This document shows, in pieces, positions 1 to 7,852 of a stretch of 34,214 nt of DNA (position 1 is its first letter; each line of letters starts with the position of its first letter). Both the position numbers and the translations under genes were made by a program. Location of the stretch: assembly GCA_009694085.1 (NCBI GenBank), contig SHVW01000018.1, positions 1 through 34,214 of the forward strand. Reading direction: 5' to 3'. Below the pieces are notes generated by a model. The model made no database searches, was not told the origin of the DNA, and was given only the letters and a program-made list of their open reading frames with translations. The DNA comes from Alphaproteobacteria bacterium (lineage in GTDB: Bacteria > Pseudomonadota > Alphaproteobacteria > SHVW01).

Positions 1-445
1 TGACGATGCGCCCGAAACGGCCGCCGTCAACAGCCTGGCGGAGAAACCGCATGGCCGGGTTATACCGGTTTTGTTTGACCACAGCGCAGATCACGCCATG
101 TTTCTTGGCCGCAGCGGCCAATTTTTCCGCATCCTCGAGAACGAGTGTAACCGGTTTCTCGACGACGACATTGACACCCTGTTCCACCAGGGCAAGCGCG
201 TGGGCTGCGTGGTTGCCCGATTCGGTCATGATGCAAACCAAATTCGGCTTAGCGCGAACCAGGCCATCGATGCCATCGACGATGTCGGCACCGAAAGCCT
301 GAGCGAACCGATCTGTACGCGCACCGACCAGATCGGCGACCGCCGTAACTTTGGCCACATCGCTCAGTTCATCGCGGAACACTTCCAGATAGCGTCCCGA
401 CACGCGCCCGCATCCGAGCAATCCGATGCGTACCAGATTGGTCAA
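1..445 (-). CDS. Gfo/Idh/MocA-family oxidoreductase, N-terminal part (cut by window edge)
   Basis: This ORF is absent from the supplied track because it runs off the left edge. I read it on the minus strand from a TTG at 443-445. The product begins LTNLVRIGLLGCGRVSGRYL, a Rossmann NAD(P)-binding loop (GLLGCGRVS). About 100 residues in comes VVVEKPVTL, the EKP motif typical of Gfo/Idh/MocA sugar dehydrogenases. About 148 residues are visible; the C-terminal substrate domain lies outside. The TTG is chosen because GGAG (454-457) sits 8 nt upstream, an in-frame TAG lies further upstream at 488-490, and no ATG or GTG fits. It is the last visible gene of the minus-strand run, 93 bp after the TPR-methyltransferase. 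The family oxidises or reduces a (nucleotide-)sugar at C3 or nearby; the substrate is unknown. Confidence 0.85.
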   Translation of the reverse strand, partial: MTNLVRIGLLGCGRVSGRYLEVFRDELSDVAKVTAVADLVGARTDRFAQAFGADIVDGIDGLVRAKPNLVCIMTESGNHAAHALALVEQGVNVVVEKPVTLVLEDAEKLAAAAKKHGVICAVVKQNRYNPAMRFLRQAVDGGRFGRIV

Positions 446-453
446 GACAAATA

Positions 454-457
454 CTCC
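454..457 (-). promoter_or_regulatory. ribosome binding site deciding the TTG start of the edge oxidoreductase
   Basis: On the minus strand the sequence reads GGAG, then TATTTGTC (8 nt), then TTG. It is the only good Shine-Dalgarno match near the Rossmann N-terminus and supports the TTG at 445. Confidence 0.6.
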
Positions 458-538
458 AACAGCCGCGATAGGGTTCAGTGGCGAGCGCTAGGCTTACCCT
501 CTCTAGCACGGAGGTCCAAGCGGAAACCGCAGTGAAAC

Positions 539-2575
539 TCAGGCCCGGTCTCGAGCGTAAACGTTGATTTGGCTCGCAACCCAATATTTGCGAGGCGCTA
601 CTAACGCAAGCGGACCTGCTGCGGCGATAGGATCGCCCGGCCGTAAACTCTCAATCAACCGGTAGCCCGCCCGTGCGAAATGATCGGGAGAGTTAGCGCG
701 CCCGTTCCATAAATCCCAGCTACTCGTCACCGTCGTCTCCAGAATACGGCGGGGTTCAAGCCGAGCCGCGATGGACAAACAGCGGTCGAGATCGGCATCG
801 TCAAAACAACCGGTCACCACGAACATAGTGAGCAGATCGATCGAGCCGTGGCGAGCGCGAAAACTCGCCACATCCCAATCGAGTGCATCGGCCTGAAAGA
901 ATTGCGCTGGCGCGCATCCTCCCACTACGGGAGTGGCTGTCGAGGACAGCATCATACGGGTCGCTTCGACTCTCGCATTATGAAAGTCGCACCCAAATAG
1001 ATCGGATGCCTTGATGCCACACTCGTCTCGAAGATAGCGTAGCCATTGTCCAAAGCCACAACCCAGGTCAAAAACACGAACGGGAGCAGGGCCAAGCTGC
1101 GCGACTTGCCTGCGCAGAACTTCGCGCGCCAGATTCGGCGTGGCGTGCCAATTTGCATAAAGGTCCGCGAGCGCCCGCGCTCCACGCGTCGCGGCAAAGA
1201 CCGGATCTTCACGCCACGACTCGTCCGGTCTCTTTTTTTTCTGACGCGCCGCGACCCAGAAGTGAAAAAACGGATTCATCACATGCCAAGCCGCGTGACC
1301 GGCATCGATTCCCGTTCCAACAACGCTGTCATACTTCGCGTCGATGGGGCGGCCTTCGGCGAGGTGCTTGCTGTAGCAGCGGAGCGCGTCGACCGGGCGC
1401 GATTGAAGCAAAAACTCGATGCCGCGATCCAGTTCGCTGCTAGGATCGGTAGCTAGGGTTGTGAGAAAGGCGTGGGTCTCCGGGCGATCGCACACTAGGT
1501 TCAACGGCGTCATCGACGCGGCGCTAGCCGTGCAGAGTTCGATCGTTCCGGAAAGTGCAGCCGCAATGCCATCGCGCGCGACCAGCGCGGTGAATAGCCG
1601 ATCCAATGGGTAGAAATTCGCCTTCCACCGAAATGTGGCTCCATCAATACGCGATGCACGACACCAGGCATCGAGCGACTCGATTGGGCGCTGTAATATC
1701 GCGAGACAATGAGCGCGCAAGACATGCGTATGGGCATGGTCAGGTCTTCGTTGGGCGGCCGCATCAAGGTGTACTAATGCTCGGTCTGCTCGGTCAATTC
1801 GCAGATGGGCCACGCCTAGCGTAAATTGCCTTTCTGCTTGGTCAGGTGCGAGTCGCAAGGCCGCTTCCAGAGGAAGCAGGGCATCGGCCGCCCGATTAAG
1901 GCGTATTAGAACCTGGCCGAGTGCGAATTGTACTTTGGCAGCACCCGGATTGGCCGTCGCAGCGGCCCGGAGTGGCTCCAGTGCCGCCTCATCTTTTCCA
2001 ATGCGAGCCAGCGCGGCGCCGAGCTGGGCCTGCACACGCCAACTATCTGGCTTGAGTCGTGCCGCCTCGGCGAGATGAGGAATCGCGTCTTCGATCCGGT
2101 CTAGCCGAAGCAGCGACTGGCCGCAGCCATACTGATAGGCCCAGTTGCCGGGCTCGCGCGCAATCGCCGCCGACCATGCCGCGCATGCCAGTTCATGCCG
2201 ATTGTCGGCCGCCAACGCCGCGCCGAGTCCGCTCCAAGATCGCGCCGCGCCGGGATCGAGTGCCGTGGCCCGACCATAAGCGCCAGCCGCGACAGCGGCG
2301 TCGATTCCAAGCAGAGCTTTGCCAAGGGCGGCATGGGCAGCGGCGCGCGAGGGATCGAGCGCCTGCGCATGCAACAGCGCATCCGATGCTTCCCTGGGTC
2401 GGCCGGCATCCGATAAGGCCTGGCCGAGCAGATGAAAGGCCCCTGCATGGGCCGGCCCGATCAAAGCAGCCTCGCGCGCCAGTTCGATAGCTCTCGCGTA
2501 GTCGGCTTGCTGGAGTGCCGCGACCGCGCGTCGGAGCGCGTCCCCAAGCTTGCTGATCGGCGCCGACGCACTCAA
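539..2575 (-). CDS. TPR-repeat protein with C-terminal SAM-dependent methyltransferase domain (paralogue 1)
   Basis: The protein has 678 residues. Roughly residues 8-300 are a run of about eight tetratricopeptide repeats (for example WAYQYGCGQSLLRLDRIEDAIPHLAEAARLKP). A linker follows, carrying GIDAGHAAWHVMNPF. From about residue 485 there is a class I methyltransferase fold: motif I VFDLGCGFGQWLRYL, then GCDFHNARVE. It starts at TTG 2575 in a TTGA overlap with the stop of its upstream paralogue. Domain order and several motifs match that neighbour, so the two are a tandem duplication. Such proteins in glycan loci may methylate a sugar or act with glycosyltransferases through the TPR scaffold; that role is inference. 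No signal peptide or membrane segment is seen, so it is probably cytoplasmic. Confidence 0.85.
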   Translation of the reverse strand: MSASAPISKLGDALRRAVAALQQADYARAIELAREAALIGPAHAGAFHLLGQALSDAGRPREASDALLHAQALDPSRAAAHAALGKALLGIDAAVAAGAYGRATALDPGAARSWSGLGAALAADNRHELACAAWSAAIAREPGNWAYQYGCGQSLLRLDRIEDAIPHLAEAARLKPDSWRVQAQLGAALARIGKDEAALEPLRAAATANPGAAKVQFALGQVLIRLNRAADALLPLEAALRLAPDQAERQFTLGVAHLRIDRADRALVHLDAAAQRRPDHAHTHVLRAHCLAILQRPIESLDAWCRASRIDGATFRWKANFYPLDRLFTALVARDGIAAALSGTIELCTASAASMTPLNLVCDRPETHAFLTTLATDPSSELDRGIEFLLQSRPVDALRCYSKHLAEGRPIDAKYDSVVGTGIDAGHAAWHVMNPFFHFWVAARQKKKRPDESWREDPVFAATRGARALADLYANWHATPNLAREVLRRQVAQLGPAPVRVFDLGCGFGQWLRYLRDECGIKASDLFGCDFHNARVEATRMMLSSTATPVVGGCAPAQFFQADALDWDVASFRARHGSIDLLTMFVVTGCFDDADLDRCLSIAARLEPRRILETTVTSSWDLWNGRANSPDHFARAGYRLIESLRPGDPIAAAGPLALVAPRKYWVASQINVYARDRA

Positions 2576-4194
2576 CCGCTCACCCGCTCATAGAGGTTAA
2601 GTTGGGCCGCCACCCAATACTTGTTGGGCAAAACTATATAAGGAGCGGTCTCCGCCGTCAGTGCCTCGCCAGGGTAAACGCGCTCGACCAAACGATACCC
2701 GGCACGGGCGAAATGTAATGCAGCATCTCGGCGGCCTCGGTTGGCACCCCAAACGTCAACCGGCGCCTGCTCAACAACATATGCCGGTCCAAGCTGTGCA
2801 ATGCGTGCCAAAACTCGATCCAGTTGAGAATCATCGAAAACACTGATGAAAGACATCATGAGGACAAGATTGGGGCGGCCATACGTGGCGACGAAAGCAT
2901 CGGGATCCCAGGATAATGCATCGCAGCCAAAAAAGTTGCCTGCTGAAACTTCAGCATGCCCCACATCCGGATCGGGTGACATTTCGACCAGCGCGCGCGC
3001 CATGTTGACCCTAGCATTATGAAAGTCGCATCCGAACAGATCGCGAATCGCCACACCGCAATCGTCGTGCAAATAGCGCAGCCAGTGACCGAAGCCGCAC
3101 CCCATGTCGAGCACGCGTAACGGCGCGGTCATTTTCGACACCCACTGCCTGACCTGCGCGCGCGCCAGGCTGGGTATCGTGATCCAGTCAAGATAGGCCT
3201 GCTCAAGCAGACGAGCGTTTTCCTGCTTGCCATAGGCATGCATCGTCCGCCAATGGTCTTGGACATCCACGGTACCGACAGGCATTGCCGCAGCTTGCTG
3301 CCAAGCGATGTAGAAGGGATTCATCGCATGCCAAAGCGGGTGGCCCGCATCGTTTCCCTGTTCGATGACGACTGCATACTTCTCAGCGGGTAATTGGCCG
3401 GCGATGACCAGGTCGGCAAAATAGCGAAGGGCGTCGAGCGGCCGGTCTTCCTCAAGCAGGCGCACGCCGGCATCGAAGGATGAAATGGGCTCGCTGCGAC
3501 AAGCGGCAGCTAGGGCCGCGCGCGTTTCGGCTGGCCGCCGGGGCACAATGCGGTCTGGCCAAGCCGGATTAATAGCCTGCCAAAACTGGATCGCAACCTC
3601 GCATGCCGCCCCTAGGCCGTCACGCTCGCGAATCGATTGCACAAGCTGCCGGGCGATGTAGAAATTGCCTTTCTCGCGCAGGAGGATGCCGGGGTCGAGT
3701 TCAAGCGCGCGACGCCAGGCTTCCACAGCGCCATCGTGGCGGTGGGCACGGCTAAATGCCAATGCAATGTTGTGGTGGGTTTGCCAAGTGTCGAGGCCGA
3801 GTTCAACAGCCTGCTCCAGAGATTTCGCAGCCTCAATCGGACGGCCGAGTTTGAGCTGAAGCAAGCCAAGATTATAGCGTAGGGTGGCATTGTCGGGTTC
3901 AAGCTCGACTGCGCGGCCGAACGCCGTTGCTGCCTCGGCCCGCCGTCCCATACGCGCGGCAGTCAGGCCGATCAACTTGTGGGTAAGCCAGCTTGCCGGT
4001 GCAAGCGCCGCCGACGCCAGCAACGGCAGCATGACCGTACCACTATCGCCCTTGAAAAATCGTGTCATTGCCAAATTGTAGCGGGCCGCACCGTTCGCCG
4101 GTTCGTTCATAATGTAATGCTGAAGCGTCGCCTCAGCCCGCGTCGCATCCTCGTTCAGAGTAGTGGCTCCCCCGACTGAAGCGATTGAAGCCAT
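2572..4194 (-). CDS. TPR-repeat protein with C-terminal SAM-dependent methyltransferase domain (paralogue 2)
   Basis: About 540 residues. Around five TPR units occupy the first 170 residues (for example NATLRYNLGLLQLKLGRPIEAAKSLEQAVEL). A middle region holds GNDAGHPLWHAMNPF, and the methyltransferase core is VLDMGCGFGHWLRYLHDDCGV followed by DLFGCDFHNARVN. It is shorter than its downstream paralogue, mainly through fewer TPRs. The start is uncertain. The track begins at GTG 4218, but ATG 4194 (MASIASVGG) gives less overlap with the end of the AsnB-like gene (40 nt rather than 64). Neither has an ideal ribosome site: GGAG lies only 2 nt before ATG 4194. Cytoplasmic and part of the glycan operon; the methyl acceptor is unknown. 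Confidence 0.83.
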   Translation of the reverse strand: MASIASVGGATTLNEDATRAEATLQHYIMNEPANGAARYNLAMTRFFKGDSGTVMLPLLASAALAPASWLTHKLIGLTAARMGRRAEAATAFGRAVELEPDNATLRYNLGLLQLKLGRPIEAAKSLEQAVELGLDTWQTHHNIALAFSRAHRHDGAVEAWRRALELDPGILLREKGNFYIARQLVQSIRERDGLGAACEVAIQFWQAINPAWPDRIVPRRPAETRAALAAACRSEPISSFDAGVRLLEEDRPLDALRYFADLVIAGQLPAEKYAVVIEQGNDAGHPLWHAMNPFYIAWQQAAAMPVGTVDVQDHWRTMHAYGKQENARLLEQAYLDWITIPSLARAQVRQWVSKMTAPLRVLDMGCGFGHWLRYLHDDCGVAIRDLFGCDFHNARVNMARALVEMSPDPDVGHAEVSAGNFFGCDALSWDPDAFVATYGRPNLVLMMSFISVFDDSQLDRVLARIAQLGPAYVVEQAPVDVWGANRGRRDAALHFARAGYRLVERVYPGEALTAETAPYIVLPNKYWVAAQLNLYERVSG

Positions 4195-5981
4195 AACTCC
4201 AAATTGACCAGTTGCCACAGGAACATCATGTGATTGTCCCGGGTCTCGCCGCCCAGCACGATGCGGCGGTGTTCCAGTGCCAGGCGTTCCGCCTCGGCTA
4301 CGTTATAGATACCGCGCTCTGCAAACCGCTGGGAGCGGATCATGTCCATCAGCGGTGCAAACGACGCCTCGGCGAACCAGCGATGGGCCGGTGCATTCCA
4401 GCCGGTTTTGGCCACGCGGGTGCGCGTCTTCTCCGGCAGCACGCCTTTCATGGCGATGCGCAGGAAAGATTTCGTCACCCCGTCACGGATTTTCCACGCG
4501 GTCGGCACGCGCAGCATGAAGGAGACGAGCCGGTGATCGAGAAAAGGAAAGAAATCGTCCAAACCGATCGCCGCACTGTTGCGATCGCTCGCACGCAGGC
4601 AACAGGGCATGGTGTTGCGCGTCAACTCGTTGAGCGTGTGGCATTTGAGATAGCTGCGCAGCGGCCGCTCGAAATCGGGCCGAATCGCGCCGTGATCGAA
4701 ATAACCGGGATCGAGCGCGTGCCGATAGCGGTCCAACAACGACAGATTCGGACGGCATTGGCCGGGGCGAGCGGGGTCAGTCAGTTCCGCCATCATGCGC
4801 CGCGCCAGATCGCCGCTCTTGCGGAACACGGGGTGGTCGTGATGGCCGATCCATCGTTCGATTTCACGCGCGAGACGATCATGGTCGCCGGCCGCCAGAA
4901 GATCGGCGAAGAAGTAGAAAAAATAATCATACTCGCCGGCATGCTGCTCGTCGCCGCCGAGTCCGCCGAACAGCGCGTCAAAGCCTTCGCCACGGACACG
5001 TTGAGTTAGAAGATAGTGGGTCATCCAGGTGACGGTCGCGACGGGCTCGTCGTGGAAATCGACCATTTCGGCGACCAGCGCGAACAGATCGGGTTCGTCC
5101 ACCCGCACCGGCATCCAATCGGCAATACCGGCGTCGATGACGTCGCGAATTTCCCGGGTTTCGTCGTAGTACTCGTCGGAATAAACCGTCGAGACGGCGC
5201 GCGGTCTAGTGCCGGATAGACGATAGGCGGCGGTCACGACCGAAGAACTGTCGAGTCCGCCCGATAACATGAAGGCCGGCTGTGTTGATCGTTTAAGTCG
5301 GCGTGCGACTGCATCGGCGAATAGCGCCCTGTACTCTTCGGCCACACGCTCGACCGGTTCGGCGAACTCCTCGACCTCGGCAAAGCGCGCATAGGGTGCG
5401 ATCGTCACGGCGCCAGACCGACGAGACAGCATGTGACCGGGCGATACTTGATCGATGTCGGCGAAGGGCGAGCGCTGGGGATCGACATCGAAGAAGCGAT
5501 AATGGCCGGCGGCTACAGTGGCGACATAGTCCGGCCGGACCTCAGTCGTGACACCCGTTGCCGCGAACAGCGCGCGCGGCCGAGAAGCAAAGGCGAAAGG
5601 CCTCCCGGCGCGGGTATAGTAGAGCGGTCGCACGCCAAATCGATCGCGTGCGAGCGTGAGGTCGCCGGATCGGCAATCCTGAATCGCCAGGGCGAAATCG
5701 CCATTGAGCCGTGCCAACGTCGCTTCGACGCCGTAGCGTTCGAGGGCGCTGGCGATGCGCGCCGCATCGTTCGACCCGTCCGGCAAGTCCTCTGGATTAT
5801 AGATGGTACCGTCGAGCAGCACGATCCAGCCGGCGCCCTTGTGCATAGCTGCACGCGCATCGCCCGCCAGGGTCAACCCGTCCGGGCCGACCGCTCGAAC
5901 CGCAACCGGAATGGCGATGCGCGCGAGCAGGTCATCCGCGCTAACCCCTGGCGGCCCAACCGATCCCGCTATGCGTGCCAT
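4155..5981 (-). CDS. AsnB-like amidotransferase/ligase with degenerate glutaminase domain
   Basis: The protein has 608 residues if started at ATG 5981. The track's 6041 start adds 20 residues inside the preceding methyltransferase gene. The sequence begins MARIAGSVG, which lines up with the MCGIAG start of asparagine synthetase B, but the nucleophilic Cys2 is Ala. The glutamine-binding motif NGEIYN reads DGTIYN (about residues 57-62) and no RGPDG is present. The C-terminal ATP-pyrophosphatase half looks intact: PP-loop MLSGGLDSSSV around residues 238-248 and DDFFPFLDHRLVSF later. It probably adenylates a carboxylate but cannot hydrolyse glutamine itself, so it would need free ammonia, an amine, or a partner. 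Beta-lactam synthetase is a known AsnB relative that lost the same Cys. It follows the methyltransferase gene by 13 bp. Confidence 0.88.
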   Translation of the reverse strand: MARIAGSVGPPGVSADDLLARIAIPVAVRAVGPDGLTLAGDARAAMHKGAGWIVLLDGTIYNPEDLPDGSNDAARIASALERYGVEATLARLNGDFALAIQDCRSGDLTLARDRFGVRPLYYTRAGRPFAFASRPRALFAATGVTTEVRPDYVATVAAGHYRFFDVDPQRSPFADIDQVSPGHMLSRRSGAVTIAPYARFAEVEEFAEPVERVAEEYRALFADAVARRLKRSTQPAFMLSGGLDSSSVVTAAYRLSGTRPRAVSTVYSDEYYDETREIRDVIDAGIADWMPVRVDEPDLFALVAEMVDFHDEPVATVTWMTHYLLTQRVRGEGFDALFGGLGGDEQHAGEYDYFFYFFADLLAAGDHDRLAREIERWIGHHDHPVFRKSGDLARRMMAELTDPARPGQCRPNLSLLDRYRHALDPGYFDHGAIRPDFERPLRSYLKCHTLNELTRNTMPCCLRASDRNSAAIGLDDFFPFLDHRLVSFMLRVPTAWKIRDGVTKSFLRIAMKGVLPEKTRTRVAKTGWNAPAHRWFAEASFAPLMDMIRSQRFAERGIYNVAEAERLALEHRRIVLGGETRDNHMMFLWQLVNLELWLQSLQSGEPLL

Positions 5982-5994
5982 CCCTGCCCGCCGT

Positions 5995-6783
5995 TCACTT
6001 GACTGCGTAAACGATCCACATGGCCTGCATATAGCGGGCATAGCCGCGGCGCTCGGATTCCACGCGCGGTAGCTCGTAGGTCAGCTCACAGGGATCGACG
6101 GTCGCGCAGCCGCGGAGCAGGTCGGCATATTCCTCACGCGCAAAAAAATGAGCGAGGCCGATGGTTTCCAGGTCGAACTTATTGGCGACTTTGTCGGACT
6201 TGAGCCGAACCGTGCCGGGATCGTCGGCGAGTTGATGGGCACGCTGAGCGACGAAAGTGGAATGCCGCTGATTCAGCATATGACCGACGAATACGCCGCC
6301 GGGCTTGAGCACACGCACCACTTCGGCGAAGGCAGCCGCGCGGTCGGCGCGCGCGAGATGCTGGAACACGCAGGATTCGAGCACGCCGTCGAAGCTGTTA
6401 TCGGGGAAGGGCAGTGCGGTGGCCGAGCCGTGCTCCAAACGGCGCAAGCGATCTTGCAAGCCGCGGCGAGCGAAGGCCTGGCGCGCCAGATCGAGCGCGG
6501 TCGGCGAGATGTCGACACCGGATACCGCAATGCCGCGCTCGGCGAGCCAGACCAGGTTCGGCGCCGCCCCGCAACCCACTTCCATGAAGCTGAGTCGGCC
6601 GTAGTCCTTGGGCTCGATCCGACCGCGCAAATGGTGAGACACGGTGCGCACCAACGCTTCCACCGGTGCGGTGTTGTAAGCCGCGGCAGTCACCTGATCC
6701 TGGAAGGAAGTGTCCCAAGTTTGCTGCATCGCCTGGGCGCGCGTGTGGGCGTCGCCGGCTGCGGTTTCTGGCGCCTGCGTCAC
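5995..6783 (-). CDS. class I SAM-dependent methyltransferase
   Basis: The protein has 262 residues from GTG 6783, whose GTGA overlaps the stop of the upstream 121-residue gene. The track's start at 6822 would overlap by 43 nt. Motif I is FMEVGCGAAPNLVWLAE, followed by the acidic GVDISPTALDLARQ. PFPDNSFDGVLESCVFQHL and EVVRVLKPGGVFVGHML are the usual Methyltransf_11-type motifs. No membrane segment is visible. Its place next to sugar-nucleotide genes suggests O-, N- or C-methylation of a sugar precursor; the acceptor cannot be read from the sequence. Confidence 0.88.
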   Translation of the reverse strand: MTQAPETAAGDAHTRAQAMQQTWDTSFQDQVTAAAYNTAPVEALVRTVSHHLRGRIEPKDYGRLSFMEVGCGAAPNLVWLAERGIAVSGVDISPTALDLARQAFARRGLQDRLRRLEHGSATALPFPDNSFDGVLESCVFQHLARADRAAAFAEVVRVLKPGGVFVGHMLNQRHSTFVAQRAHQLADDPGTVRLKSDKVANKFDLETIGLAHFFAREEYADLLRGCATVDPCELTYELPRVESERRGYARYMQAMWIVYAVK

Positions 6784-7145
6784 GATGCGTTCGTCAGATT
6801 GAGCGTATCGCCATCGAGCCAAGCGATCACGCGCATGGATTGGGCGGCGATGTAAGCCTCAAATTCGGCCATGCGATCCTCCTCGACCAGCAGCAGATAG
6901 CGCCGTTCGCCGCTGGCGACAAGGGCGGAACGCAACCCGAACTGCCGAAGCCGGCCGTTGAGCGAGGGTGTGGCGTAATAACCCCAGGATTTACGCACGA
7001 TGTCGTATTCGTGGCCGCCAGAGGCGGTCAGCGTGATCTGCTCATCCGCCGCAAGCTCGATATCGGCAACATGGGACAGGTGAATCTCGCGCCCTTTGTG
7101 GCCGACGGCGAAACGGCGGGGCGGGGTCCGCTCCTTCAGCTTCAT
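6780..7145 (-). CDS. conserved hypothetical protein of polysaccharide locus (121 aa)
   Basis: A small soluble-looking protein of 121 residues (MKLKERTPPRRFAVG...). I can place no named domain. The N-terminal half is predicted beta-rich (GREIHLSHVADIELAADEQITLTASGG). The middle has a distinctive WGYYATPSLNGRLRQFGLRSALV stretch. The C-terminus reads RMAEFEAYIAAQSMRVIAWLDGD. It has no signal peptide. It is locked between the cytidylyltransferase (ATGA overlap at its start) and the methyltransferase (GTGA overlap at its end), so it is clearly co-translated with sugar-activation genes. I recall similar short proteins beside cytidylyltransferases in alphaproteobacterial glycan loci, but know of no assigned function. 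The coding call rests on the clean overlaps and plausible composition. Confidence 0.8.
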   Translation of the reverse strand: MKLKERTPPRRFAVGHKGREIHLSHVADIELAADEQITLTASGGHEYDIVRKSWGYYATPSLNGRLRQFGLRSALVASGERRYLLLVEEDRMAEFEAYIAAQSMRVIAWLDGDTLNLTNAS

Positions 7146-7852
7146 CGCTGTCCCTCCTGCCAGGCGCGCGCCAACGCCACGATGCGGTCGAGGTTGGCGC
7201 TTGCCAGATCGGTGCCGAGCCGTCCGGCGATCCAGGCCGCCCGCGCCAAATCGTCTGGCGTATCGACGGTCAGACCGACCCCACTATAGCGATCATCCCC
7301 GACCGTCACATTAGCGATGCGGAACCGATCCGCGTGCGCGTAGATGTAGCGCGTAACGTGCTCCCGGTCCCCGCCATCGTCGGTCAACGCCAGCATGCGG
7401 TCGAGCGCTTCGGTCGCCAAGACCTCGACGCTGACTCCGGGCGGGTAGCTGCGCGGAAATACATTGGTCGCCAAATCTACATCACCTTGGCGAAAACGCG
7501 CGATGACAGCACCAATCACAGCGGGATCGATGAACGGGCTATCCGCGCTGATCCGCACGATCGCCTGGAGCCGGCGCGCGAGCGCACAATCATGGGCGCG
7601 CCGGGCGACATCGTCGAGGGCGCCACGAAATACGTCTACGCCCTCGGATTTTGCGAAAGCGGCGATCGGGTCGTCGAGCGTTCGGTCGGAGGTGGCAACC
7701 ACGATGGGCGGCGAGCCCACAACCCGGCGCAAGCGGTCGATGACCCGGCCCAAAATGGGGCAGCCGGCCAGAGGGGTCATGGTCTTGCCCGGAAGCCGGC
7801 GCGAATCCAGTCGCGCAAATACAAGTATGGCGAGGTTCGGGTCGGCGCTCAC
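7142..7852 (-). CDS. SpsF-like cytidylyltransferase (CMP-sugar synthase family)
   Basis: The true gene is 236 residues from GTG 7852. The 464-residue track ORF (to 8536) reads backwards into an overlapping frame of the epimerase gene. GTGA overlaps the epimerase stop. The product begins VSADPNLAILVFARLDSRRLPGKTMTPLAGCPIL, the nucleotide-binding loop (ARxxSxRLPGK) of SpsF/NeuA/KdsB-type cytidylyltransferases. ISADSPFIDP and the Asp-rich LTVDTPDDLARA follow. Known members couple CTP to 3-deoxy-2-ulosonic acids, releasing pyrophosphate. With the NeuB-like synthase in the same operon, it is the best candidate for making the CMP-activated nonulosonic acid. The SpsF assignment is by motif; no alignment was run. 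Confidence 0.88.
   Translation of the reverse strand: MSADPNLAILVFARLDSRRLPGKTMTPLAGCPILGRVIDRLRRVVGSPPIVVATSDRTLDDPIAAFAKSEGVDVFRGALDDVARRAHDCALARRLQAIVRISADSPFIDPAVIGAVIARFRQGDVDLATNVFPRSYPPGVSVEVLATEALDRMLALTDDGGDREHVTRYIYAHADRFRIANVTVGDDRYSGVGLTVDTPDDLARAAWIAGRLGTDLASANLDRIVALARAWQEGQR

Noticed and set aside
446-538. Possible promoter or terminator in the 93-bp gap before the edge oxidoreductase
   Set aside because: No convincing -35/-10 pair or stem with a T run was seen apart from the ribosome site.
4212-5009. 265-residue plus-strand ORF
   Set aside because: It lies entirely within the AsnB-like gene on the opposite strand and has no domain or ribosome site.
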